Shown: positions 8,802 through 19,508, counted from the first letter of the stretch. The stretch: 64,000 nucleotides of DNA from Propionibacterium cyclohexanicum (GCF_900111365.1 NZ_FOGZ01000011.1:24278-88277), one strand, 5' to 3'. Made by a program: numbers and translations. The notes: generated by a model not told the origin, from the letters alone.

Positions 8802-10538
8802 TCAGGACGAGGCGACGTCCTTCTGCCAGCCGATGTTCTCCGGGAAGTCGGCGATGAGGTTCATCGTCGAGGCGTAGGCTCCGGCACCCACATTGGCCAG
8901 CCCCTTCTTCACGGCGTAGATCTCCGGACCGGAGTACAGCGGGATGAGGCCGAAGCTGCCCATCGCCTTGACCTCGAGCTCGTTCGCCTTGGCGGTCTGC
9001 TCCTCGGCGGTGGGCAGCGACTGCAGACCTCCGTCGCCCTTGATGAGCTTGTCCAGCTCGGCGCTGCCGGTGCCGGAGTGGTTGAGGGTGGAGTCTGAGC
9101 AGTAGACCTGGCAGAAGTAGGCCACGCCATTCGGATCAGTCTGAGCGAAGCCGCTGATCATGAGATCGAAGTCGTTGTTCTTGATCGTCGTGGAGAAGTC
9201 CTTGGAGGACTTCTCCACGATCTGCACATCGATGCCTGCCGCCTTGAGCTGGGTCTGCAGCGCCTGGTACATGGCCTTCGTCGTGGTGTTCGTGGAGAAC
9301 AGCGGCAGCTTGAGGCTCAGCTTCGTGCCGTTCTTCTCGTAGATCCCGTCAGAGCCCTTCGACCATCCGTCTCCCTCGAGGTCCTTGGCTGCAGCAGCGG
9401 TGTCCGTCTTGGGGACGACCTTGGAGAAGTTGTCCTGGTAGCCCTTCTGGAAGGGGAACAGCGTCGTGGAGCCGAGCGGCTTCTCGGTGTAGTCCAGGCC
9501 CTGGAAGATCACCTGGAGGAGCTGTTCGCGGTTGACCGATTCGGCGATCGCCTTGCGCACCGCAAGATCGCTCAGCGCGGGAGACTTCGAGTTCAGGGTG
9601 ATGAGGCGGATCGCCGGCGAGGTGCCCTTGCGGATCTCGGTGCCGGCAAGCCCCTGCAGCTGGTTCAGCAGGTTCGCGGTGCCAGCCCCGGCGACGTCGA
9701 CCTCGCCGTTCTTGAAGGCGTTGAGGGCGGCCTGGGTGTCGTCGCGGACCGTGAAGGTCACCTTGTCGAGCTTGCCCTTCTCGCCCCACCACTTCGGGTT
9801 GCGCTCGAAGGTCACGGTGCCCGCGTTGGAATCGAATGCACTGAGCGTGTACGGCCCGGCGCCCCACTCGGGGTGGGCACTGGCGAGCGTGCCGCCGGTG
9901 TAGGCGTTGTTGTAGGCGTCGGCGGTGTTCACCGCGGGGTTGAGCAGCTGATTGAACAGGCTCGAATACCACGGGAACGGCCCGTTGAAGGTGACCACCG
10001 CGGTCTTCGCGTTGTCGCCCTGCGTCACCGACTTGATCTGGCTGTATCCATCGGTGGTGTTCGCTGAATACGCCTCGTCGGAGCCGTTGTTGTCCTTCCA
10101 GGTGGTCTCGAAGGCGGTCCAGTCGATGGGCTGGCCGTTGTTCCAGACGGCCTTGTCGTTGATCTTGTACGTGACGACGGTATTGCCGTCCTTCGTCGTG
10201 GCGTCGACCGAGTCGAGATAGTTCTTGTCGATCTTCATCTCGCCGGCCGGGGTGAACTTGATGAGCACCGGGTTGTACCACTGCCACAGGGCCTGCGTGT
10301 CGGTGGTCATGTTGGCCTGGAAGACGTTGAGCTGCGGCGTGATCTCGCCGATGCTGAGGTTCAGCGTGCCGCCGTCCTTGAGATTGGACGCCGGCTGCTC
10401 GTCGATGGAGTACTGCAGCTTCGTGCTCGTGGCGGGCGACGAGGACGAGGACGTGCTCGAGGCGTTGCTACTGCACCCGGCGAGGGCAAGCGCCAGGACG
10501 GCTGCCCCGGCGAGTGCCTTTTTCGGAAGGGTATGCAT
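8802..10538 (-). CDS. Extracellular solute-binding lipoprotein, family 5 (peptide/opine type)
   Basis: Membrane-anchored binding protein of a peptide-type ABC importer. The 578-residue product starts at ATG 10538, 7 bases after AGGAGAAG. It has a lipoprotein signal peptide ending in ALALAGCSS (Cys lipidated), a Ser/Thr linker, then a family 5 body (KDGGTLNLSIGEITPQLNVF, DGNTVVTYKINDKAVWNNG, IAESVNREQLLQVIFQGLDY). A larger frame runs upstream, but that part lies antisense to the ATPase gene. It is the last gene of the operon. The ligand cannot be read from sequence. Confidence 0.93.
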   Translation of the reverse strand: MHTLPKKALAGAAVLALALAGCSSNASSTSSSSSPATSTKLQYSIDEQPASNLKDGGTLNLSIGEITPQLNVFQANMTTDTQALWQWYNPVLIKFTPAGEMKIDKNYLDSVDATTKDGNTVVTYKINDKAVWNNGQPIDWTAFETTWKDNNGSDEAYSANTTDGYSQIKSVTQGDNAKTAVVTFNGPFPWYSSLFNQLLNPAVNTADAYNNAYTGGTLASAHPEWGAGPYTLSAFDSNAGTVTFERNPKWWGEKGKLDKVTFTVRDDTQAALNAFKNGEVDVAGAGTANLLNQLQGLAGTEIRKGTSPAIRLITLNSKSPALSDLAVRKAIAESVNREQLLQVIFQGLDYTEKPLGSTTLFPFQKGYQDNFSKVVPKTDTAAAAKDLEGDGWSKGSDGIYEKNGTKLSLKLPLFSTNTTTKAMYQALQTQLKAAGIDVQIVEKSSKDFSTTIKNNDFDLMISGFAQTDPNGVAYFCQVYCSDSTLNHSGTGSAELDKLIKGDGGLQSLPTAEEQTAKANELEVKAMGSFGLIPLYSGPEIYAVKKGLANVGAGAYASTMNLIADFPENIGWQKDVASS

Positions 10539-10597
10539 GATCTCTTCTCCTTCTTCATGCATCTGTGATGGGTGACGCGGGCCCGCGGGGGCCGGGG

Positions 10598-12694
10598 TCA
10601 GCGGAAATGGCACGCGTTGCGATGGTCCGTGCCGTCTTTCCCGTGCAGCGGCGGTGTCTCGTGGAGACAGCGCATGCGATCGCTTTCCGGGAGAGTCTTG
10701 AACAGCGGGCACCGGCTTGCGAAACGGCAGCCGGGCTCGTTGTCGGTGGGGGAGGGCATGTCGCCGCTCAGCACGATCCTGTTGCGCCGCCGTTCCACGG
10801 TGGGATCGGGGAGGGGGATGGCCGAGAGCAATGCCTCCGTATAGGGATGCTGGGGGTTGTCGAAGATGTCGTCCACGGCGCCGATCTCCACGATCTTGCC
10901 GAGGTACATCACTGCGACCCGATCGGAGATATGGCGTACCACCGACAGGTCGTGGGCGACGAACAGATACGAGAGGTCGAGTTCGGCCTGGAGGTGGTCG
11001 AGCAGGTTGATGACCCCTGCCTGGATCGACACGTCGAGCGCCGAGACGGGCTCGTCGAGTGCCAGCACCTTGGGCTCGGTCGCGAGCGCCCGGGCGATCC
11101 CGATGCGTTGACGCTGCCCTCCGGAGAAGGCGCCGGGGAAACGATCCATATGAGCCGGGTCGAGGCCCACCAGATCCATCAGCTCGCGGACCCGCCCGTC
11201 GATCCGCTTCGTGGGATAGTCCAGCGAGTGCAGGGGCTCGGCGATGATCTCGTAGACGGTGAAGCGGGGGTCCAGCGCGCCCATCGGGTCCTGGAAGACC
11301 ATCTGGATGTTCTTGCGCTGGGTGCGGCGTCCGCGGGCGTCGAGTTCCTTGAGCGGCACGCCGTCGAGGGTGATGGTGCCTTCGACGTCGGCACCGAAGC
11401 CCATGATCTCCAGCAGGGTGGTGGTCTTGCCGCATCCCGACTCGCCGACTATGGACAGCGTCTCGCCGGTCTTGATGTCGAAGCTGACGTCGTTGACCGC
11501 ATAGACCGAGCCGATCCGCCGCTTGAGCACTGCCCCCTTGACGAGCGGGAAGGTCTTGACCAGATGCTCGACCGACAAGGTGGTGCTGCGCTCTTCGCGA
11601 GGCTTTTCCCGTGTCGCGGAGGTGGGCGGCGCGGGCACCGGGAAGACCGGTTCGCCGTCGAGGGTGGATCCGTGGATCTGCTCGGCGCGCCAGCAGGCCA
11701 CCTGGTGCAGATCGCCGCTGAGCTGCGGATCCTCCGGTTCGGACGGTGTGGTGTCGATGAGCGCAATGGCGTCCAGTGGGGGTTCGAGCTGCCGGCACTT
11801 GTCGACGGCGATCGGGCAGCGTGGCGCGAAGGGGCAGCCGGCGGGCAGGTCGATGAGGATGGGCGGATTGCCCGAGATGGGAACCAGCGGCTGCTTGTCG
11901 TTGCGATGCACCTTGGGGATCGCGCCGAGCAGGCCGATGGTGTATGGCATCCGGGGATTCGAGAAAATCTCGTGCACCGGTGCGTGCTCGACCACCTTGC
12001 CGGCGTACATCACCACGACATCGTCGGCCGAACCGGCGATCACGCCCATGTCGTGGGTGATGAGGATGACGGCGGCATGGGTCTCGCGCTGGGCCACCTT
12101 GAGCAGGTCGAGGATCTGGGCCTGGATCGTCACATCGAGCGCGGTGGTCGGCTCGTCGGCGATGATGATGCGCGGGTTGTTCGCTATGGCGATCGCAATG
12201 ACCACGCGCTGGCGCATGCCGCCGCTGAATTCGTGGGGGAATGACTTCACCCGCCGCGCCGGGTTCGGGATGCCCACCAGGTCGAGCAGTTCGATGGCGC
12301 GGGCCTGGGCATCCGGCTCGGACATGTGCGGGTTCTTCACCCGCAGCGCCTCGATGATCTGATCGCCGACCGAGTACACCGGCGTGAGGCTGGACAGCGG
12401 GTCCTGGAAGACCATGGCGATGTCATTGCCGCGGTGCGCCGTCATCTCGGTGTCGCTGAGGCCGATGAGTTCCTTGCCCGAGAAGCGCACGGAGCCGCTC
12501 ACACGTGCCGAGTCGGCGAGCAGGCCCATGACGGCCAGGGAGGTAACCGACTTCCCGGAACCGGACTCACCGACGATGCCCAGGGTCCGTCCCGGCAGGA
12601 GGTCGAAGGAGACGCCTCGCACGGCATCCACCCGACCGGCCTCGCTGGGGAAGGAGACCTTCAGATCGGTGACGGACAGGATGGGTGAGGTCAT
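10598..12694 (-). CDS. Peptide-type ABC transporter, two ATPases fused (DppD-DppF-like)
   Basis: Cytoplasmic ATPase powering the importer, with both nucleotide-binding domains in one 698-residue chain. The first half has Walker A GESGSGKS (42-49), signature FSGGMRQRV and Walker B IIIADEPTTALD, then the oligopeptide-type C-terminal segment (CPFAPRCPIAVDKC). The second half repeats this: GESGCGKT, FSGGQRQRIGI, LALDEPVSALD and CRFASRCPLF. It overlaps the permease gene by 4 bases. Such fusions are common in actinobacteria and resemble GsiA. Confidence 0.95.
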   Translation of the reverse strand: MTSPILSVTDLKVSFPSEAGRVDAVRGVSFDLLPGRTLGIVGESGSGKSVTSLAVMGLLADSARVSGSVRFSGKELIGLSDTEMTAHRGNDIAMVFQDPLSSLTPVYSVGDQIIEALRVKNPHMSEPDAQARAIELLDLVGIPNPARRVKSFPHEFSGGMRQRVVIAIAIANNPRIIIADEPTTALDVTIQAQILDLLKVAQRETHAAVILITHDMGVIAGSADDVVVMYAGKVVEHAPVHEIFSNPRMPYTIGLLGAIPKVHRNDKQPLVPISGNPPILIDLPAGCPFAPRCPIAVDKCRQLEPPLDAIALIDTTPSEPEDPQLSGDLHQVACWRAEQIHGSTLDGEPVFPVPAPPTSATREKPREERSTTLSVEHLVKTFPLVKGAVLKRRIGSVYAVNDVSFDIKTGETLSIVGESGCGKTTTLLEIMGFGADVEGTITLDGVPLKELDARGRRTQRKNIQMVFQDPMGALDPRFTVYEIIAEPLHSLDYPTKRIDGRVRELMDLVGLDPAHMDRFPGAFSGGQRQRIGIARALATEPKVLALDEPVSALDVSIQAGVINLLDHLQAELDLSYLFVAHDLSVVRHISDRVAVMYLGKIVEIGAVDDIFDNPQHPYTEALLSAIPLPDPTVERRRNRIVLSGDMPSPTDNEPGCRFASRCPLFKTLPESDRMRCLHETPPLHGKDGTDHRNACHFR

Positions 12695-13731
12695 GCGGTG
12701 CCTCCGGCAGCCGAGTTGGGATCAAGAGCGTCTCGCAGCCCATCGGACAGGAGCGACATCGAGACGGTGAGCAAGGTGAGTGTGCCGGCCGAGAACCAGA
12801 AGATCCAGGGGGTGCTCGAGATGGCGTTCACGCCGTCCTGGAGAAGCACACCGAGGGAGACGTCGGGGATCTTCACCCCGAATCCGAGGAAGGACAGGCC
12901 CGTCTCGGTCATGACGGTGGAGACCACGCCGAGGACGAACTGGATGACCAGCAGCGAGCCGATGTTCGGCACGATGTGCTTCATGACGACCGCCGGCCCG
13001 CGCACCCCCATGAAGCGGGCGGCCGCGATGAACTCGCGCTCGCGGATCGACGTGGACAGCTGCCAGATCACCCGGGCGGGGAGCATCCAGCCGAACACGA
13101 CGAGCACGACGATGAGGATCTGCCAGGAGCCCGAGAAGTGGTTGGCCACCAGGGCCAGCAGCAAGAAGCTGGGCAGGATGAGCAGGAAATGGATGACGGC
13201 CAGGATGGCTCGCTCGCCCCAGCCACCGAGGTACGCGGCCATCGCCCCGACGAAAGCGGCGATGAGCGTGGTGAGCAGGGAAACCGACAGGGCGATGGTC
13301 AGTGAGCGTCCCAATCCGTGCATGAGCATGGCATACAGATCCAGTCCTCCGGCATTGGTGCCGAACCAGTGGGTGCCATTGACCAAGGCGCCGTTGGGGC
13401 CGATGACGCTGCCCTGCGTGCCAGGTGGCGCGGCCAGGGCCCCGAAGTCCATCTCGGTGTAGGTGAAAGGACTCAGATGCCCCCCGACGAGCGCTGCGAG
13501 GACAAGGACGAGGAAGATGCCCAGGCCGACGACGGCGGGCTTGTTGCGCCAGAAGCGCCGGGCGTACAGCCGCAGCCGCCCGGTACGGCGAGGCAGCTCG
13601 GTTTCAGCGAGCGTTTCCGCATCACGTTCCGCCACTGCGGTCGTGCCCTCGTCGGCTCGCAGGGTGCGCTCGGTGTGCTCGGAGAAGTTCGCGCGCTCGT
13701 TCGAGCTCGGGGGATCGGGTTGATGGCTCAT
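12691..13731 (-). CDS. Peptide-type ABC permease (DppC-like)
   Basis: Inner-membrane permease subunit of 346 residues. A hydrophilic N terminus (about 60 residues) is followed by six predicted membrane segments. The EAA loop that docks on the ATPase reads REFIAAARFMGVRGPAVVMK. The C-terminal GLSFLGFG motif is typical of DppC/OppC. Its stop overlaps the ATPase start (ATGA), and the DppB-like gene ends 1 base upstream. Confidence 0.94.
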   Translation of the reverse strand: MSHQPDPPSSNERANFSEHTERTLRADEGTTAVAERDAETLAETELPRRTGRLRLYARRFWRNKPAVVGLGIFLVLVLAALVGGHLSPFTYTEMDFGALAAPPGTQGSVIGPNGALVNGTHWFGTNAGGLDLYAMLMHGLGRSLTIALSVSLLTTLIAAFVGAMAAYLGGWGERAILAVIHFLLILPSFLLLALVANHFSGSWQILIVVLVVFGWMLPARVIWQLSTSIREREFIAAARFMGVRGPAVVMKHIVPNIGSLLVIQFVLGVVSTVMTETGLSFLGFGVKIPDVSLGVLLQDGVNAISSTPWIFWFSAGTLTLLTVSMSLLSDGLRDALDPNSAAGGTA

Positions 13732-13732
13732 C

Positions 13733-14716
13733 TCAGTTCACCCTCACTCGTGGATCGATGATGACGACGAGGATGTCGGCGAGCACTGCGCCGACGGCCG
13801 TCATGAGTGCCGCGAAGGCGGCAGTTGCCACGACGCCGTGGATGTCGTTCTTTGCGATCGTCACGTAGAAGTAGTTGCCCATGCCCTGCCAGCCGAAGAT
13901 CGATTCCGTGATGACAGCGCCGGTGAAGATGCCCGGAATGGCGAAGGCCACCTGGGTCGTGACAGGTATGACGGAGGTGCGCAGTGCATGGTGGCGGATG
14001 GCCCGGGCCTTGGTGAGGCCCTTGGCTCGTGCCGTGCGGACATAGTCGGCGTTGATGTTGTCCAGCAGCAGGGAGCGTTGCGTGAAGTGATAGTTGGCAT
14101 AGCTGATGAAGGTCAGGCAGATCGTCGGCAAGATGAGGTGTTGAGCCTTGTCGACGAGCACATTGAAGAAGCCCGTCACCCCGATGCTCGATGAGCCGGT
14201 CACGTAGAAGATCCGGTGGCCGACCGCATTGTTGAAGGCTATGGCGCCGAGCACCACCACCATTGCCGCGACGACGATGTGGGTGTTCATGGCGATGATG
14301 GAGATGGCCTGCCAGATGCGGTCGCCGAGCCTGTACTGCCTCGACGCCGTGTAGACGCCGATGGCGATGCCCAGCACGCAGGCGAGAATCGTGGCACCCA
14401 GCATCAGCTGCGCCGAATTCCACACCCGGAATCCGACCTGGTCGTTGACGGACTGGCCGACGGGGGAGTAGCCCCAGTTCCAGTGCAGCACGATGTCGGT
14501 GAGCCAGGTCCACCAGCGGTGCAGCAGCGGAACCGTCGGATCCAGATTGTAGGGGTGGAGCATCTGGTTCAGCTGGGCATCCGGCACCGGTGGTCGCCGG
14601 TCGATGTAGTTGGCCTTGGGGTCGAGGAAGAGATTCGCCAAGAAGTAGGTGAGGTTGGTGGCCAGCACGATCATGGCGAGCCACCCGAGCGCCTTGCGCA
14701 GCAGGTACTTGATCAA
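13733..14716 (-). CDS. Peptide-type ABC permease (DppB-like)
   Basis: Inner-membrane permease subunit, 327 residues. The N terminus MIKYLLRKALGWLAMIVLAT is the first membrane helix; the EAA loop (DYVRTARAKGLTKARAIRHH) and the terminal IIDPRVR match DppB/OppB. The start codon appears to be TTG at 14716, with no strong ribosome binding site. It is the first gene of the four-gene operon and is divergent from secY across a 430-base gap. Confidence 0.93.
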   Translation of the reverse strand: MIKYLLRKALGWLAMIVLATNLTYFLANLFLDPKANYIDRRPPVPDAQLNQMLHPYNLDPTVPLLHRWWTWLTDIVLHWNWGYSPVGQSVNDQVGFRVWNSAQLMLGATILACVLGIAIGVYTASRQYRLGDRIWQAISIIAMNTHIVVAAMVVVLGAIAFNNAVGHRIFYVTGSSSIGVTGFFNVLVDKAQHLILPTICLTFISYANYHFTQRSLLLDNINADYVRTARAKGLTKARAIRHHALRTSVIPVTTQVAFAIPGIFTGAVITESIFGWQGMGNYFYVTIAKNDIHGVVATAAFAALMTAVGAVLADILVVIIDPRVRVN

Positions 14717-15146
14717 GGCTCAGACCCGTCCGCGAGAACTGTGGGGGCGGTCGCGCGGGCCGTCAGCCCGCTGAGTGCAGCGTCGCAAGTGGCAGAGCAT
14801 CATCGAGGACCCCCAAACGGCCGTGGTGTGCAGATGTCGGAACGGGTCCGGGCATCCATCCGGATGGTCAAGGCTGTGGTCACCTTGCCCGGCGGAGACA
14901 GAGTTTGCTGCCATCCTAGGAATCTCGCAAGAATATTCACCGTTCTGTAACGCAAATGTAGCGGTGCGGGGGTGGTGCCCGGAGCGGAGGTTCCGGTTGT
15001 GCGGGTCATGGCCATCCTCTCGCGCAGCGTGTGGGGACGCCCTCGCGCAGCGTGTGGGGACGCCAGCTGCTCGCACTGTAGACTGCGGGAGTTGTCCCAC
15101 GTCCCGAAGACCACTGCGCGGGTGGCCACCGACAGAGAGTTCAAAT
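14717..15146. other. 430-base divergent intergenic region, dppB-like / secY
   Basis: No convincing gene. It holds a hairpin at 14755-14771, a 12-bp palindrome at 14856-14867 that could be an operator, an AT-rich patch at about 14925-14960 that probably carries the minus-strand promoter, and a perfect 23-bp tandem repeat at 15019-15064. Next to the repeat, TAGACT (15079-15084) could be the secY -10 element. secY starts at GTG 15147 after GAGAG. Confidence 0.6.
15019..15064. repeat. 23-bp perfect tandem duplication upstream of secY
   Basis: Two identical 23-base units (15019-15041 and 15042-15064) lie just upstream of the likely secY -10 element. The duplication would place a second copy of any -35 or activator site there, but no strong -35 is visible in the unit. 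Confidence 0.9.
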
Positions 15147-16456
<1,310 letters not shown>

Positions 16457-16460
<4 letters not shown>

Positions 16461-17032
16461 GATTGCTCATCATGGGTGCTCCGGGTGCCGGAAAGGGCAC
16501 CCAGGCGGTGGGCGTTGCCGCGCACTACCGTGTCCCGGCCATTTCCACCGGCGACATCTTCCGCGCCAATGTGAAGAACGGCACGCCGCTGGGCAAGCAG
16601 GTGGACGCCATCATGAAGGCGGGCAACTACGTGCCCGATGAGCTCACCGAGGAGATCGTCGCTAATCGGTTGAGCGAGCCCGATGCGCGCAAGGGCTTCC
16701 TGCTCGACGGCTTCCCGCGCACCATGCACCAGGTCGACGCACTGGACGACTATCTCGACCAGCACGGCACGACACTCGACGCAGTGATCTTCCTCGATGT
16801 CGACGCCGAGATGCTCATCGCCCGGCTGCTCAAGCGGGCCCAGACCGAGGGGCGGGCCGACGACAACGAGACAACGATCCGACACCGGATGGACGTCTAC
16901 CGGGACAGCACCCAGCCCCTGCTGGATGCCTATGCGAAGCGCGATCTGCTGGTGCGCGTCGACGGGCAGGGCAGCGTTGACGAGGTGGCGTCGCGCATCG
17001 CCGCGGCCGTCGACGCGGCGGTGACCCGCTGA
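16457..17032 (+). CDS. adk: Adenylate kinase
   Basis: Cytosolic enzyme interconverting ATP + AMP and 2 ADP. The P-loop GAPGAGKGT is at residues 8-16, with the AMP-binding LLDGFPRT and [13 protein letters not shown]. At 191 residues it is the short form without the zinc-binding LID insert, usual in actinobacteria. Translation is coupled to secY (ATGA), and map starts 2 bases after its stop. Confidence 0.98.
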
Positions 17033-17034
17033 GC

Positions 17035-17874
17035 ATGTTCTCCCGCGAGCACATCGAGGTCAAGACCCTCGACCAGATCCGCGCCATGCGGGTCGCCGGG
17101 CTCGTCGTCGCCGAGGGACTGGCTGCCATGGGCGAAGCCGCCAAGCCCGGCGTCACGACAGCCGAGATCGAGGCGGTGGGTCGCGAGGTGCTGGCCCGTC
17201 ATGGCGCCACGAGCAATTTCCTCGGCTACGGCGCCGACTGGGGGCTGCCGCCCTATCCAGGTGTCGCGTGCATCTCGGTCAACGAGGTGGTTGTGCACGG
17301 TATCGCGGGCGAGCGTGAGGTACACGAGGGCGACATCGTCTCGGTGGACTATGGGGCCATCGTCGACGGCTGGCACGGCGACGCCGCCAGGACCTTTGCG
17401 GTGGGTCAGATCGATGCCGATTCCCGCCAGCTCATCGATGTGACGAGTGAGTCGATGTGGGCGGGTATTGCCCAGATCGCCGCTGGGCACCGGATCGGTG
17501 ATGTCTCGCATGCCGTCGAGCAGTCGATCCTTTCGCACGGACGCAGCTACGGGATCATCCGTGATTACACCGGTCATGGCATCGGCACCGCCATGCACCA
17601 GCCTCCGGATGTGCCCAATTACGGGCGGGCCCATCGTGGCGCGAAGATTGTGCCCGGCATGTGCCTGTGTGTCGAGCCCATGGTCACGCTGGGCGGCGAT
17701 GAGGTGGAGGAGCTGGACGACGGATGGACTGTCGTCACGGTTGACTCGACCCGCGCCGCGCACTGGGAGAACACCATCGCCGTCCTTCCCGACGGCCTGT
17801 GGGTGCTCACCGAACCCGATGGCGGACGCGCACAGCTGGCCGCACTGGGCGTGCCCTACGGCGGGCTGGAGTAG
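17035..17874 (+). CDS. map: Methionine aminopeptidase, type I
   Basis: Removes the initiator Met from nascent proteins. All five metal ligands are recognisable: D105 (VDYGAIV), D116 (HGDAART), H181 (TGHGIG), E214 (VEPMV) and E245 (WENT). Length is 279 residues. It closes the secY-adk-map unit. In many bacteria infA would follow; here a sugar cassette of about 7 kb intervenes. Confidence 0.97.
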   Translation: MFSREHIEVKTLDQIRAMRVAGLVVAEGLAAMGEAAKPGVTTAEIEAVGREVLARHGATSNFLGYGADWGLPPYPGVACISVNEVVVHGIAGEREVHEGDIVSVDYGAIVDGWHGDAARTFAVGQIDADSRQLIDVTSESMWAGIAQIAAGHRIGDVSHAVEQSILSHGRSYGIIRDYTGHGIGTAMHQPPDVPNYGRAHRGAKIVPGMCLCVEPMVTLGGDEVEELDDGWTVVTVDSTRAAHWENTIAVLPDGLWVLTEPDGGRAQLAALGVPYGGLE

Positions 17875-17886
17875 TTCCTGCTCCGT

Positions 17887-17916
17887 GTCACGGTGTTCGC
17901 TGTCACGGTGTTCGCT
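17887..17916. repeat. 15-bp tandem duplication after map
   Basis: Two identical 15-base units, 17887-17901 and 17902-17916, start 13 bases after the map stop. No function is evident; the rest of the gap down to the promoter at 18034 shows no gene. Confidence 0.85.
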
Positions 17917-18033
17917 GCATTCAACGGCTGTCTTGTGGCATCGCCGGAACGGACGTGGCGTGATGGGCCCGTTGAGGTGTTCCCCACCGCGTTCTGAAGA
18001 GCACGATCTCCACGACTTTTCAGCGTCTGGGGA

Positions 18034-18087
18034 TTGACAATGGAAGCGCTTACATCTGTAATGGAAACAGCTTTGAAAGCGCTTCCA
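18034..18087 (+). promoter_or_regulatory. Promoter with two LacI-type operators
   Basis: A near-consensus promoter: TTGACA (18034-18039), 17-base spacer, TGTAAT (18057-18062). Two LacI/CcpA-type operators share the palindromic core AAGCGCTT. One, at 18041-18054, fills the spacer; the other, at 18074-18087, lies just after the expected start of transcription. Their centres are 33 bp apart, about three helical turns, so a tetramer or two dimers could bind one face of the DNA. The LacI-family gene at 22840 in the same cassette is the obvious candidate repressor. Confidence 0.88.
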
Positions 18088-18175
18088 TCCCAGTGTCGGC
18101 AGAGCCATGGCGGCTCGTGGAAGTGTCTTGCAGCCGATTCAGTCATACACGGAATCACTGACAAAGGAGTCTCCC

Positions 18176-19471
18176 ATGCGCATCCCCAGATGGCGGGTGG
18201 CGATTGCACCAGCATGCGCCCTGCTGCTCATCGCCACAGGTTGCTCCTCGAATTCGGGGAGTGGCGACGCCACGACCGGTGGCTCGGTCAACCTGACCGT
18301 GGCCACCTTCAACGAGTTCGGGTACACCGACGACTTGTTCGCCCAGTTCACCAAGACCCATCCCAATGTGAAGATCACCCAGAAAAAGGTCGCTCAGTCG
18401 GCCGATGCGAAAACCAATCTGTTCACCAAGCTGGCTGCCGGTTCGGGGCTTTCGGACATTGAAGCCGTCGATGGTGACTGGCTGCCACAGGTCAAGCAGA
18501 GCGCCGACAAGTTCGTCAACCTGAGCAGTGATACGACGAAGGATCGCTGGCCCGACTGGGTCGTCAGCCAGGCCACCACGACGAGCGGCGAACTGCTCGG
18601 CGATGCCACCGACATCGGGCCCGAGGCCACCTGCTATCGCAAGGACCTGTTCGAGAAGGCCGGGCTGCCCACCGATCGTGATGGCGTCGCGCAATTGCTC
18701 AGTGGCGACTGGGACCACTATTTCGACGTGGGCAAGCAGTTCGTCTCCAAGGTTCCCGGCGTGGGCTGGTACGACTCGGCCGGTGCAGTCTTCAACGCCA
18801 GGGTCCAGCAGTTGGCCAACCCCTTCTCGTCCACGAAGCCGACGGAGACCGTCATTCCGCTGGACCAGAACACCCAGATCAAGGATCTCTACAACTCGAC
18901 GCTCACCGCCTCGGTGGACAACAAGCTGTCCGCCGGCCTTGGCCAGTGGAGCGGTGACTGGCAGAAGGCCTTCCAGAACGGTGCCTTCGCGACCATGCAG
19001 TGCCCAGCATGGATGCAGCCGATCATCAAGACCAATGCTTCGGGTGTGACGAGTTGGGACATAGCCAACGTCTTTCCCGGCGGCGCCGGGAACTGGGGCG
19101 GTTCCTATCTCACCGTCCCCAAGCAGGGCAAACACACCAAGGAAGCCCAGGAACTTGCCGAATGGCTCACCTCTCCCGATGTCCAGGTGCAGATCTTCCT
19201 GAGTGCCGGCAATTTCCCGGCCTCGAAGGCCGGTGCCGCGGACAGCAAGGTGCTGGCTGCCACGAACGAGTTCTTCAACAATGCCCCGACCGGAAAGATC
19301 TTCTCGGCGCGGGCTGCTGCGGTGACCACCCAGCCCTTCAAGGGCCCGAACTATTTCACCATCAACACGGTCCTCGGTGAGGCCATCGGGCGAGTCGACG
19401 TGGACAAGTCCGCGAATGCGGCCGACTCGTGGAACAAGGCCGTTGCTGACGCGAAGGCCCAAGTCAAATAG
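18176..19471 (+). CDS. Sugar ABC transporter substrate-binding lipoprotein (family 1)
   Basis: Extracytoplasmic sugar-binding lipoprotein of a CUT1-type importer. The 431-residue product starts at ATG 18176 after AAAGGAG. The signal peptide ends in the lipobox LIATGC, followed by a family 1 body (LTVATFNEFGYTDDLFAQF, AAGSGLSDIEAVDGDWLPQ, a PGGAGNWGGSYLTVP hinge region). It is the first gene of the beta-glucoside cassette, so the ligand is probably a beta-glucoside or cello-oligosaccharide; that is inferred only from the GH1 enzyme downstream. Confidence 0.93.
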   Translation: MRIPRWRVAIAPACALLLIATGCSSNSGSGDATTGGSVNLTVATFNEFGYTDDLFAQFTKTHPNVKITQKKVAQSADAKTNLFTKLAAGSGLSDIEAVDGDWLPQVKQSADKFVNLSSDTTKDRWPDWVVSQATTTSGELLGDATDIGPEATCYRKDLFEKAGLPTDRDGVAQLLSGDWDHYFDVGKQFVSKVPGVGWYDSAGAVFNARVQQLANPFSSTKPTETVIPLDQNTQIKDLYNSTLTASVDNKLSAGLGQWSGDWQKAFQNGAFATMQCPAWMQPIIKTNASGVTSWDIANVFPGGAGNWGGSYLTVPKQGKHTKEAQELAEWLTSPDVQVQIFLSAGNFPASKAGAADSKVLAATNEFFNNAPTGKIFSARAAAVTTQPFKGPNYFTINTVLGEAIGRVDVDKSANAADSWNKAVADAKAQVK

Positions 19472-19482
19472 CATTCGGCACT

Positions 19483-19508
19483 CTGCCCCGGGCCACGGCC
19501 CGGGGCAG
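19483..19508 (+). terminator. Intra-operon hairpin after binding-protein gene
   Basis: A 12-bp GC-rich inverted repeat (19483-19494 with 19497-19508) stands 11 bases after the binding-protein stop. Hairpins here are typical of ABC operons, where they protect the upstream mRNA and reduce read-through, so the binding protein is made in excess over the permeases. Confidence 0.75.

Noticed and set aside
8802..11798. 998-codon minus-strand frame covering the binding protein and part of the ATPase
   Set aside because: Only residues from ATG 10538 have a lipoprotein signal and family similarity. The upstream part lies in another frame of the ATPase gene and is Arg/Pro-rich noise.
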